Positions 8,273 through 17,745 of a DNA stretch of 64,000 bases are shown here, in pieces. Below the pieces are notes generated by a model that made no database searches, had not been told where the DNA came from, and saw only the letters and a program-made list of their open reading frames with translations. Both the position numbers and the translations under genes were made by a program. The DNA comes from Actinomycetes bacterium (GTDB lineage: Bacteria; Actinomycetota; Acidimicrobiia; Acidimicrobiales; Ilumatobacteraceae), in the NCBI GenBank assembly GCA_025358125.1, contig JANYKS010000097.1, positions 1 to 64,000 on the forward strand, given 5' to 3'. Every line of letters begins with the position of its first letter. Position 1 is the stretch's first letter.

Positions 8273-9456
8273 CCGCTGTCACCTCACCGATCGAGATGCC
8301 GGTTTCTCGCCGCCGGGTCTGGGGACGTCTCTACCACGGCGAGACCTCGATCGACTTCATGGGCCGCAAGCGGTGGGGCCTCGGGGTATCGGCTGCACTC
8401 ATCGTCATCACCCTCGTCTCGCTCGTGGCGCAGGGCCTGAACCTCGGGCTCGACTTCAAGGGCGGGGTGCAGTGGGAAGTGCCCGCCGCGAACATCTCCC
8501 GACAGCAGGCCCGAGACATTCTCACTGCCAACGGTGTGAATGCGGTCGACGCCAAGATCGTCACCGTGTCGGCCAGCGGAGTCGACCGGCTCCGGATCCA
8601 GGTCGGCGAGCAAACGCAGGAAGTCAGCAAGAAGGTGATCGACGCGCTCGGCGCGGCTGCCAAGGTCCCGATCGCGGAGGTGAGCAGCAATTCGGTCACC
8701 TCGTCGTGGGGCAGCGAGATCACCAAGTCGGCAATTCGGGCGCTCGTCGTGTTCATCATCCTCGTGGCGCTGTTCATCGCCTGGCGGTTCGAGTGGCGAA
8801 TGGCGCTCAGTGCGATTGCTGCCATGGTCCACGACGTACTGATCAGCGTCGGCGTGTATTCGGTCCTGCAACTCGATGTCACCCCGGCGACCGTGATCGC
8901 GTTCCTCACCATTCTCGGATTCTCGCTCTACGACACGATCGTGGTGTTCGACAAGGTCGACGAGAACACGGCGCGCTTCTCCGGGGCGCGGTTGCCGTAC
9001 GACGACGTGATCAACGTCTCGATGAACCAGGTGCTGATGCGCTCGCTCAACACCAGTATCGCGGCCGTGCTGCCGGTGCTGTCGCTCCTGGTGGTCGGAG
9101 CGGGTCTGCTCGGTGCGATCGCGCTGCGTGAGTTCTCGCTCGCACTGTTCGTCGGACTGATCACCGGTTCCTACTCCTCCATCTTCATCGCGTCTCCGCT
9201 GCTCGCGACACTCAAGAGTCGCTCACCCAAGTACGTCAACCTGCGCGCGCCGCACGCCACGGGTGCAGATCTCGAGCGGCTCGTGCTCGGCGGTTCGCCG
9301 ACGGCCAAGCGAGAATCCGCCAGAGTCCGGGCAACCGCCTCATCGGCCAGGCCCGAGGGCGACACCACGCCCAGTTCGGCCACGGTGCGCACGCCGCCGA
9401 CGGCCGATGCACTCCTGTCGCATCCGCCCCGACCTCGCAAGAAGACCAGGCGCTGA
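8269..9456 (+). CDS. secF: protein translocase subunit SecF
   Basis: SecF partners SecD in proton-driven preprotein export. The start MTAVTSP at ATG 8269 overlaps the secD stop (ATGA). The 395-residue protein has a first helix after RRKRW, the GLDFKGG motif, a periplasmic domain, and five C-terminal helices with the conserved FSLYDTIVVFDKVDEN block. The C-terminal 65 residues are basic and Pro/Ser/Ala-rich, a cytosolic tail seen in many actinobacterial SecF proteins. Confidence 0.95.
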   Translation: MTAVTSPIEMPVSRRRVWGRLYHGETSIDFMGRKRWGLGVSAALIVITLVSLVAQGLNLGLDFKGGVQWEVPAANISRQQARDILTANGVNAVDAKIVTVSASGVDRLRIQVGEQTQEVSKKVIDALGAAAKVPIAEVSSNSVTSSWGSEITKSAIRALVVFIILVALFIAWRFEWRMALSAIAAMVHDVLISVGVYSVLQLDVTPATVIAFLTILGFSLYDTIVVFDKVDENTARFSGARLPYDDVINVSMNQVLMRSLNTSIAAVLPVLSLLVVGAGLLGAIALREFSLALFVGLITGSYSSIFIASPLLATLKSRSPKYVNLRAPHATGADLERLVLGGSPTAKRESARVRATASSARPEGDTTPSSATVRTPPTADALLSHPPRPRKKTRR

Positions 9457-9505
9457 CCAACCTTGGCTGATAGCGGCCTGGCTCCCCGACGGTGGTCTGC
9501 CTCGG

Positions 9506-9511
9506 TAGTCT
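9506..9511 (+). promoter_or_regulatory. leaderless -10 of apt-rel
   Basis: TAGTCT ends 6 bases before ATG 9518. The predicted transcription start is the A of the ATG; no Shine-Dalgarno is present. Confidence 0.6.
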
Positions 9512-9517
9512 GGATCC

Positions 9518-10060
9518 ATGTCTGCTGAATCGCATCCCACAAATTCTTCGTGGATTCGTGGCCTCGTACGCGATATAGCCGACTACCCCCAACCAGGCGT
9601 CACCTTTCGCGACATCACACCGTTGCTCGGCAACGCGTTCGGCTTCCACCGCGCAATCGACGAACTCGTCGAACGATTCAGCGGTGCGCCGGTCGATCGC
9701 GTGATCGGCATGGAGGCCCGCGGTTTCATCATCGCGGCCCCTGTGGCATTCCAGCTCCGCGCCGGCTTCGTGCCCGTGCGCAAATCCGGCAAGCTCCCCT
9801 GGGCGGTGGTCCGCGAGGAATACAGCCTCGAGTACGGCACCGACAAGCTCGAGATGCATCGCGATGCCGTCCATCCCGGAGAGCGGGTGCTCGTCATCGA
9901 CGACGTGCTCGCCACCGGCGGCACGGCAGCGGCCACCTGCCGGCTGGTCGAGGAACTCGGCGGGCTCGTCGTCGGTCTCGGGTTCATGATCGAAATCGGC
10001 GCGTTGAGGGGCCGGGAGAAGCTCGGCGAGCGCCACGTGGAGAGTTTGGCGGTGTACTGA
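9518..10060 (+). CDS. apt: adenine phosphoribosyltransferase
   Basis: Apt salvages adenine with PRPP to AMP in the cytosol. The 180-residue protein starts its fold with IRDIADYPQPGVTFRDITPLL-like sequence, has GMEARGFIIAAPVA, and the PRPP-binding loop VLVIDDVLATGGTAAA. The rel gene starts 3 bases after its stop. This apt-rel pairing downstream of secDF is conserved in actinobacteria. Confidence 0.96.
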   Translation: MSAESHPTNSSWIRGLVRDIADYPQPGVTFRDITPLLGNAFGFHRAIDELVERFSGAPVDRVIGMEARGFIIAAPVAFQLRAGFVPVRKSGKLPWAVVREEYSLEYGTDKLEMHRDAVHPGERVLVIDDVLATGGTAAATCRLVEELGGLVVGLGFMIEIGALRGREKLGERHVESLAVY

Positions 10061-10063
10061 CAG

Positions 10064-12289
10064 ATGGGCACAGTCGATCGCGTCTTGCCATGGCGGCGCC
10101 AACAGCAGGTCACTCACGACGAACTCGCGCCGATTCTCGCGTCGTACCGCAAGCGTCACCCGAAGGCCAGCACGTCGATGATCACGCGGGCGTTTGCCAC
10201 GGCAAGCGAGGCCCACCGCCACCAACTGCGCAGTAGCGGTGAGGGCTACATCAACCATCCGCTGGCTGTGGCCCGGATCGTCGCCGACATCGGCCTCGAC
10301 GAAACCTCGCTCGCCGCCGCGTTGCTGCACGATTCGGTAGAAGACACCGAGATCACGCTCGCCGAGGTGGAAGAGCAGTTCGGAGCCGACGTCGCGGCCA
10401 TCGTCGACGGGGTCACCAAGCTCGAACGGTTGCAGTTCGACTCGAAGGAGGCCCAGCAGGCCGCGACGATGCGAAAGATGCTCGTTGCGATGGCACGCGA
10501 TCTGCGTGTGCTGATCATCAAGCTCGCGGACCGGCTGCACAACATGCGCACCATCGCCGGGATGCCCGCAGAGAAGCAACGCCGGATCGCCCAGGAAACA
10601 CTCGACATCTATGCTCCGCTTGCGCACCGGCTCGGGATGCAGGAACTCCGCCAGCAACTGGAAGACCTCAGCTTCGCCTCGCTGTACCCGAAGCGGTTCG
10701 CCGAACTGGATCATCTCGTCAGCACCCGCAGCCCCGGGCGCGACCTGTACCTTGCGAGGGCGTTGGCCGAGGTGCGTGGTCGGCTGGCCGAGCTCAGCAT
10801 CAACGCCGAGATCACCGGTCGTGGCAAGCACATGTGGAGCATCTACGAAAAGATGATCCAGAAGAACCGCGACTTCGACGAGATCTTCGACCTCGTCGCG
10901 ATCCGGGTGATCGTCGATTCGATCAAGGACTGCTACGCAGCACTCGGGTGCATCCACGGCCGCTGGAAACCGGTGCTCGGCAGGTTCAAGGACTACATCG
11001 CGATGCCGAAGTTCAACCTCTACCAGAGCTTGCACACCACCGTCATCGGCCCGGACGGCAAGGCGATCGAGGTGCAGATCCGCACCCGTGAGATGCATCA
11101 GCGGGCGGAGTGGGGTGTTGCTGCACACTGGGCCTACAAAGAAGAGGCACCGACGCAGGACATCGACTGGCTCAACCGGATCATCGACTGGCAGGCGGAG
11201 GTCAGCGATCCGAACCAGTTCATGGAGAGCCTCAAGACCGATCTCGAGCAGGAAGAGGTGTTCGTCTTCACGCCAAAGGGCCGGGTGATCACGCTGCCGA
11301 TCCACTCCACGACGGTGGACTTCGCGTACGGCGTGCACACCGAGGTCGGCCACAAATGCATCGGGTCAAAGGTCAACGGGCGGCTCGTACCGCTCGCTCA
11401 CGAACTCCGCAGCGGCGACACGTGCGAGATCTTCCTCTCCAAGCTGGAGACCGCAAGCCCGTCGCGGGATTGGTTGACCTTCGTCGCGTCGCCACGGGCG
11501 CGCAACAAGATTCGTCAGTGGTTCAGCCGTGAGCGGCGCGACGACGCGCTCGAGTCCGGCCGCGAGGAACTCACCCGTGAATTCCGCCGCGAGGCACTGC
11601 CGGTGCAGGGTATGTGGGCCTCGGACGTGCTGCTCGAGGAAATCCACTCCCACGGCTACGCCGATCTCGACACGGCACTCGTTGCGATCGGCGAGCGGCA
11701 CCTGTCGGCGCGCTCGCTCGTGCAGAAGGTGGCCCGCGAGATCCGAACCGGTGATCAAGAAGAGCAGATGTCCGCCACGATCCTGCGGCCGCGGGGCTTT
11801 CAGCGGGCGCGGTCCAAGGTCGGAATACACGTCGAAGGACTCGACGACGTGTTGGTCCGGCTGTCGCGCTGTTGCACACCCGTGCCCGGCGACGAGATCA
11901 TGGGCTTCGTTACCCGCGGTCGCGGCGTCAGCGTGCACCGTTCGGACTGCGCCAACGCAGTGTCGTTGATGACCGATCAGGCGTCGCGCCTGATCGATGT
12001 CGAGTGGGACGGCGAGAATCGCAAGACCGTGTTCCGAGCGGGGGTCGAGGTCGTCGCGTTGGACCGTTCCCGCCTCCTACGCGACGTCGCGAACGCGTTG
12101 AGCGAGCAGCACGTCAACATCGTCTCGTGCAGCACCCACACCGGCAACGACCGTGTCGCCAAGATGCGGTTCGAGTTCGAACTCGCCGACCCCGGCCATC
12201 TCGAATCGGTCCTGCGCACGATCAAGGCCATCGACGGCGTCTACGACGCCTATCGCCTCGTGCCCGGCAAGGGCTCACACATAGCCTGA
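10064..12289 (+). CDS. rel: bifunctional (p)ppGpp synthetase/hydrolase Rel
   Basis: Rel makes and degrades the alarmone (p)ppGpp in the stringent response. Domain order in the 741 residues: an HD hydrolase domain (LLHDSVED near residue 90, KLADRLHNMRT); a synthetase domain with FDLVAIRVI and the RFKD loop, the basic RXKD form typical of bifunctional enzymes; a TGS domain (VFVFTPKGRVITLP); a Cys/His ribosome-contact domain (CCTPVPGDEI, HRSDC); and a C-terminal ACT domain. It is co-transcribed with apt. Confidence 0.96.
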   Translation: MGTVDRVLPWRRQQQVTHDELAPILASYRKRHPKASTSMITRAFATASEAHRHQLRSSGEGYINHPLAVARIVADIGLDETSLAAALLHDSVEDTEITLAEVEEQFGADVAAIVDGVTKLERLQFDSKEAQQAATMRKMLVAMARDLRVLIIKLADRLHNMRTIAGMPAEKQRRIAQETLDIYAPLAHRLGMQELRQQLEDLSFASLYPKRFAELDHLVSTRSPGRDLYLARALAEVRGRLAELSINAEITGRGKHMWSIYEKMIQKNRDFDEIFDLVAIRVIVDSIKDCYAALGCIHGRWKPVLGRFKDYIAMPKFNLYQSLHTTVIGPDGKAIEVQIRTREMHQRAEWGVAAHWAYKEEAPTQDIDWLNRIIDWQAEVSDPNQFMESLKTDLEQEEVFVFTPKGRVITLPIHSTTVDFAYGVHTEVGHKCIGSKVNGRLVPLAHELRSGDTCEIFLSKLETASPSRDWLTFVASPRARNKIRQWFSRERRDDALESGREELTREFRREALPVQGMWASDVLLEEIHSHGYADLDTALVAIGERHLSARSLVQKVAREIRTGDQEEQMSATILRPRGFQRARSKVGIHVEGLDDVLVRLSRCCTPVPGDEIMGFVTRGRGVSVHRSDCANAVSLMTDQASRLIDVEWDGENRKTVFRAGVEVVALDRSRLLRDVANALSEQHVNIVSCSTHTGNDRVAKMRFEFELADPGHLESVLRTIKAIDGVYDAYRLVPGKGSHIA

Positions 12290-12400
12290 CCCGATTCGCA
12301 TCGTCGCCTGATGTGACGCAGACGGACGTGCTCGTGAACGACGGGGCCAACCCATGCGGTTTGCAACGGATACGAGGCCCACGCTCTAGCCTTGGTGCCC

Positions 12401-13690
12401 ATGCCCGAGTTCCAGACCAGCCCAGGGATGCGCGACATCCTGCCGCCGGACTCTGCTCGTTGGCGACGGTTCCAAGCGGTGTTCGCCAGTGTCGTCGAGG
12501 CAGCAGGATATGGCGAGATCATGCCCCCGCTGATGGAAGACCTGGGCGTTTTCATGCGAATCGGCGACGCAACAGACGTCGTGACGAAAGAGATGTACGA
12601 CTTCGTCGACAAGGGCGAACGGCGGGTCGCGCTGCGACCGGAGCAGACGGCCAGCGTCTGCCGTGCTTTTACCCAGCATCGCCCGCTCACGCCGTGGAAG
12701 GTCTATTACTCCGGGCCGAACTTCCGCTACGAGAAGCCCCAGCGTGGCCGGTACCGCCAGTTCGATCAGGTCGGTATCGAGGTGCTCGGCGCGGACGACC
12801 CGTACCTCGACGTCGAGGTGATCGCGCTCGGCTGGGAGTTCTATCGCCGGCTCGGCCTGCGCCGGGTCGACCTGCTGCTCAACTCGCTCGGCGAACCAGA
12901 GGATCGGGCCGCCTATGTCGAGGCGTTGCAGACCTACTTCGACGACAACAGCGGCGCGCTGACAGCGCAGAGCCGGGTCACCCTCGCCAAGAACCCGTTG
13001 CGAGTCCTCGATTCCAAGCGCTCGCCGGATGCCGCCGTCATCGCCGCGGCGCCGCGGATCGGTGCGTTCTACAGTCCGCAAGCCGCAGCTCATTTCGAGC
13101 AGGTGCAGAACGGCCTCACCGACCTCTCGATTCCCTTCACCATCGACACCACGCTCGTGCGCGGGCTCGACTACTACCGCCGCACCACGTTCGAGTTTCA
13201 GGGCGGCACACTCGAGTCGGCCCAGAACGCGCTCGGCGGCGGCGGGCGCTACGACGGTCTCGTCGAGTCCCTCGGTGGCCCGCCGACCCACGGCATCGGC
13301 TTCGCGCTCGGCCTCGACCGCACACTGCTCGCCTGCGACGACGAGGGCGTATTCGCTGCGCCGGACACGTCGGTCGATATTTTCGTCGTCGATACAACCG
13401 GCGGTCGAGAAGCGCTGAGGATCACCGCCGAATTGCGTGATTGCGGCTTCGCGACAGATCGAGCGTTCGAGAACCGCAGCATGAAGGCTCAGATGAAGGC
13501 CGCTGATCGCAGCGGCGCCCTGCTCGCCGTGATCATCGGCTCCAACGAAGTCGAGGCCGGCACAGTCGTGGTCCGCCCCCTTCGCCAGCCGATCGGCGAA
13601 GCGGCCCGGCAGTATGACATTCCCCGCGACACCCTTGTTTCAGAAGTGACCCAAGCCTTGGTGAAGGCTGTGAGAGAGGCATCAGCATGA
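12401..13690 (+). CDS. hisS: histidyl-tRNA synthetase
   Basis: This class II synthetase charges tRNA-His. The 429-residue protein has MRDILPPDS, motif 2 (FRYEKPQRGRYRQFDQVGIE), the histidine-binding LVRGLDYYRRTTFEF loop, motif 3 (GIGFALGLDR) and an anticodon-binding C-terminus. ATG 12401 was chosen because TAGCCT (12387-12392) ends 8 bases upstream; an in-frame TTG at 12392 overlaps that hexamer and is less likely. It overlaps aspS by 4 bases. Confidence 0.95.
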   Translation: MPEFQTSPGMRDILPPDSARWRRFQAVFASVVEAAGYGEIMPPLMEDLGVFMRIGDATDVVTKEMYDFVDKGERRVALRPEQTASVCRAFTQHRPLTPWKVYYSGPNFRYEKPQRGRYRQFDQVGIEVLGADDPYLDVEVIALGWEFYRRLGLRRVDLLLNSLGEPEDRAAYVEALQTYFDDNSGALTAQSRVTLAKNPLRVLDSKRSPDAAVIAAAPRIGAFYSPQAAAHFEQVQNGLTDLSIPFTIDTTLVRGLDYYRRTTFEFQGGTLESAQNALGGGGRYDGLVESLGGPPTHGIGFALGLDRTLLACDDEGVFAAPDTSVDIFVVDTTGGREALRITAELRDCGFATDRAFENRSMKAQMKAADRSGALLAVIIGSNEVEAGTVVVRPLRQPIGEAARQYDIPRDTLVSEVTQALVKAVREASA

Positions 13691-15432
13691 GTGCTACGAG
13701 CATGCGCACCCACATGAGCGGCGAGCTCCGCTCCGAGCACATCGGCCAGGCCGTCAGCGTCTGCGGCTGGGTCGCGAGCCGCCGCGAACACGGCACTCAG
13801 CTCGCGTTCGTCGACCTGCGTGATCACACAGGAGTGGTCCAGTGTGTCGTCGACAACGGCGTCGACGTCCGCAGCGAGTTCGTCATCCGGGTCACCGGCG
13901 TCGTGCGTGCCCGGCTGGAGGGGACGGTCAACAAGAATCTGCCGACCGGTGAGATCGAGCTGGGCGAGTGCGTGGTCGAGATCCTTCGAACGGCAGAGCC
14001 ACCGCCGTTCCCGATCGATGCGCGGGCCGACAAGGTCGAGGAGAACACCCGCCTGCAGCACCGCTATCTCGACATCCGCCGCGAGCGGATGCAGAGGAAC
14101 CTCCGTGTCCGGGCCAAGGTCAACTCGGCCATCCGTCGCGCGATGGAGGCCCAGGATTTTGTCGAGGTCGAAACGCCGATGCTCGTGCCGTCGACGCCGG
14201 AGGGCGCCCGCGAGTTCCTGGTCCCGAGCCGCAAGGAGCCGGGCTCGTTCTACGCCCTGCCGCAGAGCCCGCAGCTGTTCAAACAACTGTTGATGGTGGC
14301 CGGAATCGACCGCTACTACCAGATCGCGCGCTGCCTGCGCGACGAAGACCTGCGCGCCGACCGTCAGTACGAGTTCATGCAGCTCGATGCGGAGATGAGC
14401 TTCGTGAGCCAGGACGACGTGCTCGAAGCGATCAGCGAGGCCGTCATGGCCGCTGCCGAGGCGGCGACGGGGGAGCGCCCACCCGCGATCGAGCGGATCA
14501 CATGGCACGATGCGATGAACCGCTTCGGGGTCGACAAGCCCGACCTTCGTTTCGGGATGGAGCTGACAGAGCTGACCGACGCGTTTGCGAGCACCGAGTT
14601 CAAGGCGTTCGCGGGAGCGGCCAGCATCAAGGGCATCAACGCGTCCGGCAAGGCCGAGGAGATGGGCCGTAACAAGCTCGATGGCCTCACCGACCGAGCC
14701 AAGAAGATCGGCGCCAAGGGGCTCGTGTGGCTCAAGGTTGGCGCCGACGGCAGTCTCGATTCGCCGGTCGCCAAATTCCTCAGTGCCGACGAGCAGGCCG
14801 AGTTGCTGCGCCGGCTTGCCGGCGTGCCGGGCGACCTGATCCTCATCGTCGCGGACGACTGGGAGATGACCTGCGAGGTGCTCGGCACGCTGCGCAACGA
14901 CCTCGGTCGCCCGCCGGTGTGGCAGGGGCCGTATCGCTACGTGTGGGTCACCGAGTTCCCGTTGTTCATCGGCAGGAACAAGGAGACCGGCAAGCCCAAG
15001 CCCGGTCACCATCCGTTCTGCCGTCCTCATCCCGACGACCTCGACAAGTTCGAGACCGATCCGATGGCGGTCCGCGCGCTCGCCTACGACCTCGTGCTCA
15101 ACGGCTGGGAGCTCGGTTCCGGCTCGATCCGGATCCACGAGAGCGATCTCCAACGCCGGGTCTTCAATGCGCTCGGCATCAGCGACGAAGAGGCCGACAA
15201 GAAGTTCGGCTTCTTCCTCCGTCCGTTCGAGTACGGCGCCCCGCCCCATGGTGGCTTCGCGTTCGGCATCGACCGCCTCGTCGCGATCCTGGCCGGCGAG
15301 GAGAACATCCGCGAGGTCATCGCCTTCCCCAAGACCCAGAGCGGCTCGGACCCGATGACGAACGCACCAACACCTCCGAGTCCGTCACAACTCGCCGAAC
15401 TCGGCATCCGCACCCTCCCTGCGAAGGTGTAG
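13687..15432 (+). CDS. aspS: aspartyl-tRNA synthetase (possibly Asp/Asn-tRNA ligase)
   Basis: AspS charges tRNA-Asp. Its 581 residues show an N-terminal OB anticodon-binding domain (VCGWVASRREHG, FVDLRDHTG), class II motif 2 (RYYQIARCLRDEDLRADRQ), the large GAD insertion of bacterial AspRS, and motif 3 (GGFAFGIDRLVAILAG). The ATG 13687 overlaps the hisS stop; MRTHMSGEL a few codons on is a possible alternative start. Whether it also charges tRNA-Asn depends on the presence of gatCAB, not visible here. Confidence 0.95.
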   Translation: MSATSMRTHMSGELRSEHIGQAVSVCGWVASRREHGTQLAFVDLRDHTGVVQCVVDNGVDVRSEFVIRVTGVVRARLEGTVNKNLPTGEIELGECVVEILRTAEPPPFPIDARADKVEENTRLQHRYLDIRRERMQRNLRVRAKVNSAIRRAMEAQDFVEVETPMLVPSTPEGAREFLVPSRKEPGSFYALPQSPQLFKQLLMVAGIDRYYQIARCLRDEDLRADRQYEFMQLDAEMSFVSQDDVLEAISEAVMAAAEAATGERPPAIERITWHDAMNRFGVDKPDLRFGMELTELTDAFASTEFKAFAGAASIKGINASGKAEEMGRNKLDGLTDRAKKIGAKGLVWLKVGADGSLDSPVAKFLSADEQAELLRRLAGVPGDLILIVADDWEMTCEVLGTLRNDLGRPPVWQGPYRYVWVTEFPLFIGRNKETGKPKPGHHPFCRPHPDDLDKFETDPMAVRALAYDLVLNGWELGSGSIRIHESDLQRRVFNALGISDEEADKKFGFFLRPFEYGAPPHGGFAFGIDRLVAILAGEENIREVIAFPKTQSGSDPMTNAPTPPSPSQLAELGIRTLPAKV

Positions 15433-15458
15433 TGCCAGCGGCCGGATGACGAAGTACA

Positions 15459-15489
15459 GCTGCAGTGCACGGTGACGGTGCGTTGCAGC
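15459..15489. terminator. bidirectional hairpin terminator between aspS and ectC
   Basis: A 12-bp stem containing two G-U wobble pairs (arms 15459-15470 and 15478-15489, loop GGTGACG) sits in the 58-bp gap between converging genes and ends 1 base before the ectC stop codon. There is no U-tract, as is common for actinobacterial terminators. Confidence 0.6.
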
Positions 15490-15490
15490 G

Positions 15491-15901
15491 CTACATCGCG
15501 GGATTTGCAAGAGTCGCGGGCGCCGCGTCGTAGCCGCCCTCGTCGTTGTGGGTCTCGGTTCCCGCGACCGGCGGGTTGAACACGCAGACGAGGTGCAGGT
15601 CGCCCGTGGTCGCGCGGATGATGTGCTCGTCATGTTTGTCGAGCGCGTAGATGGTGCCGGGTCGGATCGCGAACGTCTCGCCCGTCGCGACATCCACGAC
15701 CTCGCCCTCACCCGCGATGCAATAGTTCGTCTCGAGATGGTTCTTGTAGTGCAGGTGCGATTCCGTACCCTCATGGACACGGGTCTCATGGACCGAGTAG
15801 CCCATGCCGTCGGCCGCGACGATCATCCGCTTGCTGTCCCATCCCGACCCGGCGACGTGGCGGGCGGTGTCTGCGACATCTTCGGAGCGGATCACGATCA
15901 T
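15491..15901 (-). CDS. ectC: L-ectoine synthase-like cupin (orphan EctC)
   Basis: EctC closes N-gamma-acetyl-diaminobutyrate to the compatible solute ectoine. The 136-residue cupin has the family blocks DGMGYSVHET, SHLHYKNHLE, YCIAGEGE, IRPGTIYALDKHDEH and LVCVFNPPVAG. The usual partners ectA and ectB are absent here, so it may work with unlinked genes, convert scavenged precursor, or have diverged. ATG 15901 follows TAGGTT (15913-15908) by 6 bases; GTG 15904 is an in-frame alternative. Confidence 0.88.
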   Translation of the reverse strand: MIVIRSEDVADTARHVAGSGWDSKRMIVAADGMGYSVHETRVHEGTESHLHYKNHLETNYCIAGEGEVVDVATGETFAIRPGTIYALDKHDEHIIRATTGDLHLVCVFNPPVAGTETHNDEGGYDAAPATLANPAM

Positions 15902-15907
15902 CACCCG

Positions 15908-15913
15908 AACCTA
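15908..15913 (-). promoter_or_regulatory. leaderless -10 of ectC
   Basis: On the reverse strand TAGGTT ends 6 bases before ATG 15901, predicting a leaderless mRNA. Confidence 0.55.
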
Positions 15914-15985
15914 ACACTGACACCGCTCGCCGAAAGCGTTGGCGCGGCCGCGGACGCGAGACATCGGCCGGCGAGCCCCGACGGG

Positions 15986-15991
15986 TAGCCT
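15986..15991 (+). promoter_or_regulatory. leaderless -10 of the Nudix-rarA unit
   Basis: TAGCCT ends 6 bases before ATG 15998, the same spacing as apt and dop. Confidence 0.55.
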
Positions 15992-15997
15992 CGGCCC

Positions 15998-16435
15998 ATG
16001 GTGAGTCCACATTTTCGCGCTGGGGTCGTCATCGTCGTGCGTGGTCTTGATGACCGGATCCTGGCGTTCGAGCGCAATGACATAGCTGGCCAGTGGCAAC
16101 TACCCCAAGGTGGCCTGGAATCAGGCGAGGAGCCGGTCAACGCCGCCTGGCGCGAGCTGCACGAAGAAACCGGCCTCGGCCGCGACGACGTGATGGCCAT
16201 GGCCGAATACCCCGGCTGGGTCGTGTACGAGTATCCGCCAGCGCTGAAGAACGCCAAGGGTCGCCTCGGTCAGGCCCATCGGTGGTTCCTGTTCGATGCC
16301 CTCCGCGCCGACATCGTGCCGACACCCGACGGCAGTGAATTCGTCGCGTGGCAGTGGGTCACAAAGGAATGGATGCTCGAGCACGCGGTCGAGTTCCGCA
16401 AGCCCGGCTACGAACTCGTGCTCAACGCGATATGA
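15998..16435 (+). CDS. Nudix hydrolase, RppH-like
   Basis: This 145-residue Nudix enzyme has the complete Nudix box (GGLESGEEPVNAAWRELHEETGL; G-X5-E-X7-R-E-X2-E-E). The flanking QWQLPQGG and QAHRWFLFDA segments are typical of RppH/ApaH-like members that hydrolyse RNA 5' triphosphates or diadenosine polyphosphates. The exact substrate is not determined by the sequence. It overlaps rarA (ATGA), so the two are expressed together. Confidence 0.85.
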   Translation: MVSPHFRAGVVIVVRGLDDRILAFERNDIAGQWQLPQGGLESGEEPVNAAWRELHEETGLGRDDVMAMAEYPGWVVYEYPPALKNAKGRLGQAHRWFLFDALRADIVPTPDGSEFVAWQWVTKEWMLEHAVEFRKPGYELVLNAI

Positions 16436-17745
16436 GCAACGATCTGTTCAGTTCGGCCGCCGCCGACCGACTCCGCCAGCAAGCGCCGCTGGCCGCCCGA
16501 CTGCGACCCAAGACGTTGGACGAAGTGGTCGGTCAGACCCATCTCGTCGGGCCGGGGAGACCGTTGCGCCGTCTTGTCGAACAGGATCGCCTGACGTCGG
16601 CCATCTTCTGGGGGCCGCCCGGCACCGGCAAGACAACGCTCGCGCTCGCGATCGCCGGCAGCACCGAGCGCGCGTTCGAGCAACTGTCGGCTGTCACGGC
16701 CGGCGTCAAGGACGTGCGCGAGATCATCGAGCGCGCCCGCCAGCGACTCGGCGAGCACGGGCGGGGCACGATCCTGTTCCTCGATGAGATCCATCGGTTC
16801 TCGAAGTCTCAACAGGATGCCCTCCTGCCGGCGGTCGAAGACGGCACGCTGACGCTGATCGGAGCGACCACCGAGAATCCGTTCTTCGAGGTCAACCCAC
16901 CGCTGCGCAGCCGGAGCACCCTGTTCCGCCTCGACCCGCTCGACCGCGAAGCCATCGTGGCCCTGATCGAGCGCGGCTTGGCAGCAGAGGCGACGACTGC
17001 GACGCCCGACGCGATTGCGCTGCTCGCGGACCGGGCCGGGGGCGACGGTCGCCAGGTGCTGACGGCACTCGAGGTTGCATGCACACTGGCCCATCCCGAG
17101 CAGATGACGATCGAACACGTCGAGGCCGCGCTCGGAACGAGCGCGCTGCGCTACGGCCGCGACGACCACTACGACGTGATCAGCGCATTCATCAAAAGCA
17201 TCCGCGGCAGCGACCCGGACGCGGGCCTCTACTGGCTGGCCCGAATGCTCGAAGCGGGGGAGGACGCGCGGTTCATCGCCCGCCGGCTGATCATCCTCGC
17301 GAGCGAGGACATCGGCATGGCCGACCCGCAGGCGCTCGTCGTCGCGGTTGCCGCGGCCCATGCGATCGAACACGTCGGCCTGCCGGAAGGCCAGCTCAAT
17401 CTCGCTCAAGCCGTCGTTCACCTCGCAACCGCGCCGAAGAGCAATCGCAGCGCGCTCGGGATCTGGAACGCGCGCACGATGGTGAAGGACGGCGCAATCG
17501 GTGAAGTACCTGCTCACCTGCGCGACAGCCACTATCAGGGCGCCGCAACGATCGGCCACGGCTCCGGCTACGTGTACCCTCATGACGACCCGCGTGGGTG
17601 GGTTCCGCAGCAGTACAGTCCTGACGAACTGTCCGCAACCACGCTGTACGAGCCGAGCGACCACGGGTTCGAACACGAGGTGTCCGAACGGATGAAAGAG
17701 CACCGCCGACGGGAGCAGACCACGGTGCAGAGAGAGGAACGATGA
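16432..17745 (+). CDS. rarA: replication-associated recombination ATPase RarA
   Basis: RarA (MgsA) is a clamp-loader-like AAA+ ATPase acting at stalled replication forks. The 437 residues start MSNDLFSSAAADRLRQQAPLA and have RLRPKTLDEVVGQTHL, Walker A GPPGTGKTTL, Walker B FLDEIHRFSKSQQDALLPAVE, a sensor GATTENPFFEV, and the MgsA C-terminal domain (RRLIILASEDIGMADP). The end of the gene overlaps the next ORF by 4 bases. Confidence 0.95.
   Translation: MSNDLFSSAAADRLRQQAPLAARLRPKTLDEVVGQTHLVGPGRPLRRLVEQDRLTSAIFWGPPGTGKTTLALAIAGSTERAFEQLSAVTAGVKDVREIIERARQRLGEHGRGTILFLDEIHRFSKSQQDALLPAVEDGTLTLIGATTENPFFEVNPPLRSRSTLFRLDPLDREAIVALIERGLAAEATTATPDAIALLADRAGGDGRQVLTALEVACTLAHPEQMTIEHVEAALGTSALRYGRDDHYDVISAFIKSIRGSDPDAGLYWLARMLEAGEDARFIARRLIILASEDIGMADPQALVVAVAAAHAIEHVGLPEGQLNLAQAVVHLATAPKSNRSALGIWNARTMVKDGAIGEVPAHLRDSHYQGAATIGHGSGYVYPHDDPRGWVPQQYSPDELSATTLYEPSDHGFEHEVSERMKEHRRREQTTVQREER

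Noticed and set aside
9236-11353. 705-codon reverse-strand frame opposite apt and rel
   Set aside because: Shadow of rel on the opposite strand; low-complexity composition and no recognisable domain.
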